A DNA stretch of 5,529 nt from DATAQC01 sp038232455 (GTDB lineage: Bacteria > Actinomycetota > Acidimicrobiia > Acidimicrobiales > AC-14): NCBI GenBank assembly GCA_038232455.1, contig JBBSHU010000158.1:1-5529 (forward strand), in the 5' to 3' direction. Shown piece after piece: positions 5,010 through 5,529 of the stretch (position 1 is the first letter of the stretch; every line of letters starts with the position of its first letter). The position numbers were made by a program, and so were the translations under genes. A model generated the notes under the pieces. That model was not told the origin of the DNA and did no database searches. It worked only from the letters and a program-made list of their open reading frames with translations.

Positions 5010-5529
5010 CTCTACGGCGGGCCGAGCACCCGGCGCAGTCTGATCCTCGCCGGGCTTCCCGGCGACTACAACGGCGATGGCACCACCGACTTCGCCGTGT
5101 TCCGACCCTCCAACGGTGCCTGGTACGTGGCCTTGTCGGGCGGGGGCACCACGGCGATGTCGTGGGGCACCACCGGCGACGTTCCCGTGCCCGGCGACTA
5201 CAACGGCGACGGCAAGACCGACTTCGCCGTGTTCCGGCCCTCCACCACCGGCACCTGGTACGTGTCCTTGTCGGGCGGGGGCACCACCTCGGCGTCCGGG
5301 GGTACCAGCGGCGACATTCCCGTGCCCGTAGTCAACGACGCCCCCGTGGTGATCACTACGGCCAGTTCGTTGGCCTACCCCGCCGCCGACCCCCCGGCGG
5401 TCATCGACCCGGGCGTCACCGTCACCAATGCCCGCGGCGGTAATCTCTCCTCCGCCACCGTTCGGATCACCTCCGGCTACCAGAACGGCCAGGACGTCCT
5501 GAGCCTCGGGGCCGGCGGGCCGGCCGCCG
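5010..5529 (+). CDS. FG-GAP/VCBS-repeat surface protein fragment, 5' end unclear, runs off the window
   Basis: An open frame (173 codons from 5010, no stop to the edge) encoding part of an extracellular repeat protein. Two units of GDYNGDG.TDFAVFRPS..WYV.LSGGGTT begin at 5061 and 5193; each has a DxNxDGxxD calcium-binding loop, as in FG-GAP/VCBS beta-propeller-like repeats. From 5334 (NDAPVV) the protein changes to a cadherin-like or large-adhesin segment with P..VIDPGVTVTNARGGNL.SATVRI and QNGQDVLSL. The 5' end is a problem. The frame stays open back to a TGA at 4857, but the only GTG or ATG codons there (4902, 4944) lie inside the zinc-ribbon gene, and the residues between are Arg/Ser-rich and non-repetitive with no signal peptide. 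Position 5010 is simply the first codon past the upstream gene. It may be a 5'-truncated gene, a pseudogene or an assembly junction; the repeat domain itself is certain. Confidence 0.7.
5036..5063. repeat. Hairpin-bearing intergenic repeat, copy 2
   Basis: The element reads CAG-T-CTGATC, four bases, then CCGGGCTTCCCGG (5050-5062), the same blocks as the copy at 2236-2260. Here the flanking G and C extend the stem to 6 bp (5049-5063) around a CTT loop. It starts 28 bases after the zinc-ribbon stop, almost the same distance as copy 1 from its upstream gene. Its right arm is also the first codon of the FG-GAP array. Confidence 0.4.
5061..5327 (+). repeat. Two tandem FG-GAP-like coding repeats (132 and 135 bp)
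   Basis: Unit 1 is 5061-5192 (44 codons) and unit 2 is 5193-5327 (45 codons). The first 51 bases agree at 47 positions, and a 20-base block (5133-5152 and 5268-5287) is identical. Such close DNA identity points to recent duplication or ongoing homogenisation, and makes the tract prone to slippage and misassembly. Unit 2 ends in IPVPV and passes straight into the NDAPVV segment. Confidence 0.85.

Noticed and set aside
4944..5060. GTG 4944 as the start of the FG-GAP protein, with a GGTGGGA upstream
   Set aside because: It would overlap the zinc-ribbon gene by 65 bases and give an Arg/Ser-rich leader with no signal peptide, which reads like off-frame sequence.
5077..5443. Short plus-strand frames with Pro/Thr- or Arg-rich products in the FG-GAP region
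   Set aside because: They are off-frame readings of the tandem repeats. The in-frame product contains the DxNxDGxxD repeats.

Overview
The window is GC-rich, gene-dense bacterial DNA. A DUF3499-type protein, abundant GTG starts and apparent leaderless genes with TANNNT -10 boxes point to an actinomycete-grade organism. The class Acidimicrobiia is a reasonable guess, but nothing here proves it.

Layout. Positions 1-1886 (minus strand) hold almost all of ftsH, the membrane-anchored AAA+ zinc protease; only its extreme C-terminal tail lies outside the window. A 90-base divergent spacer (1887-1976) separates it from a short DUF3499 protein on the plus strand (1977-2210). Next come an ABC transporter ATPase (2278-3183) and its ABC-2 type permease (3180-3929), which overlap by a GTGA stop/start. 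A CPBP-family (Rce1/Abi-like) intramembrane protease follows (3958-4725), with its own promoter-like element inside the 28-base gap. A small protein with two Cys pairs, probably a zinc ribbon, lies at 4829-5008. From about 5010 to the window edge there is a fragment of a large repetitive surface protein: two FG-GAP/VCBS-like calcium-binding repeats, then the start of a cadherin-like or adhesin-type domain.

Regulation is the most interesting layer. Three genes (ftsH, DUF3499 and CPBP) have a TANNNT box exactly 7 bases before the start codon, the geometry of leaderless transcripts. The ftsH and CPBP elements match at 14 of 16 bases through the GTG. The small zinc-ribbon gene is different: it has a good Shine-Dalgarno sequence and, upstream, a candidate promoter of the FliA/SigD/WhiG (sigma-28) class, TCAA-N16-GTCGATAC. 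That suggests it belongs to a motility or developmental regulon.

A near-identical hairpin-bearing element (CAG.CTGATC....CCGGGCTTCCCGG) follows the stop codons of both small Cys-rich genes. The second copy sits exactly where the FG-GAP repeat array begins. That array has no convincing start codon or signal peptide, so it may be a 5'-truncated gene or a recombination or assembly junction. No RNA genes, CRISPR arrays or insertion sequences were found.
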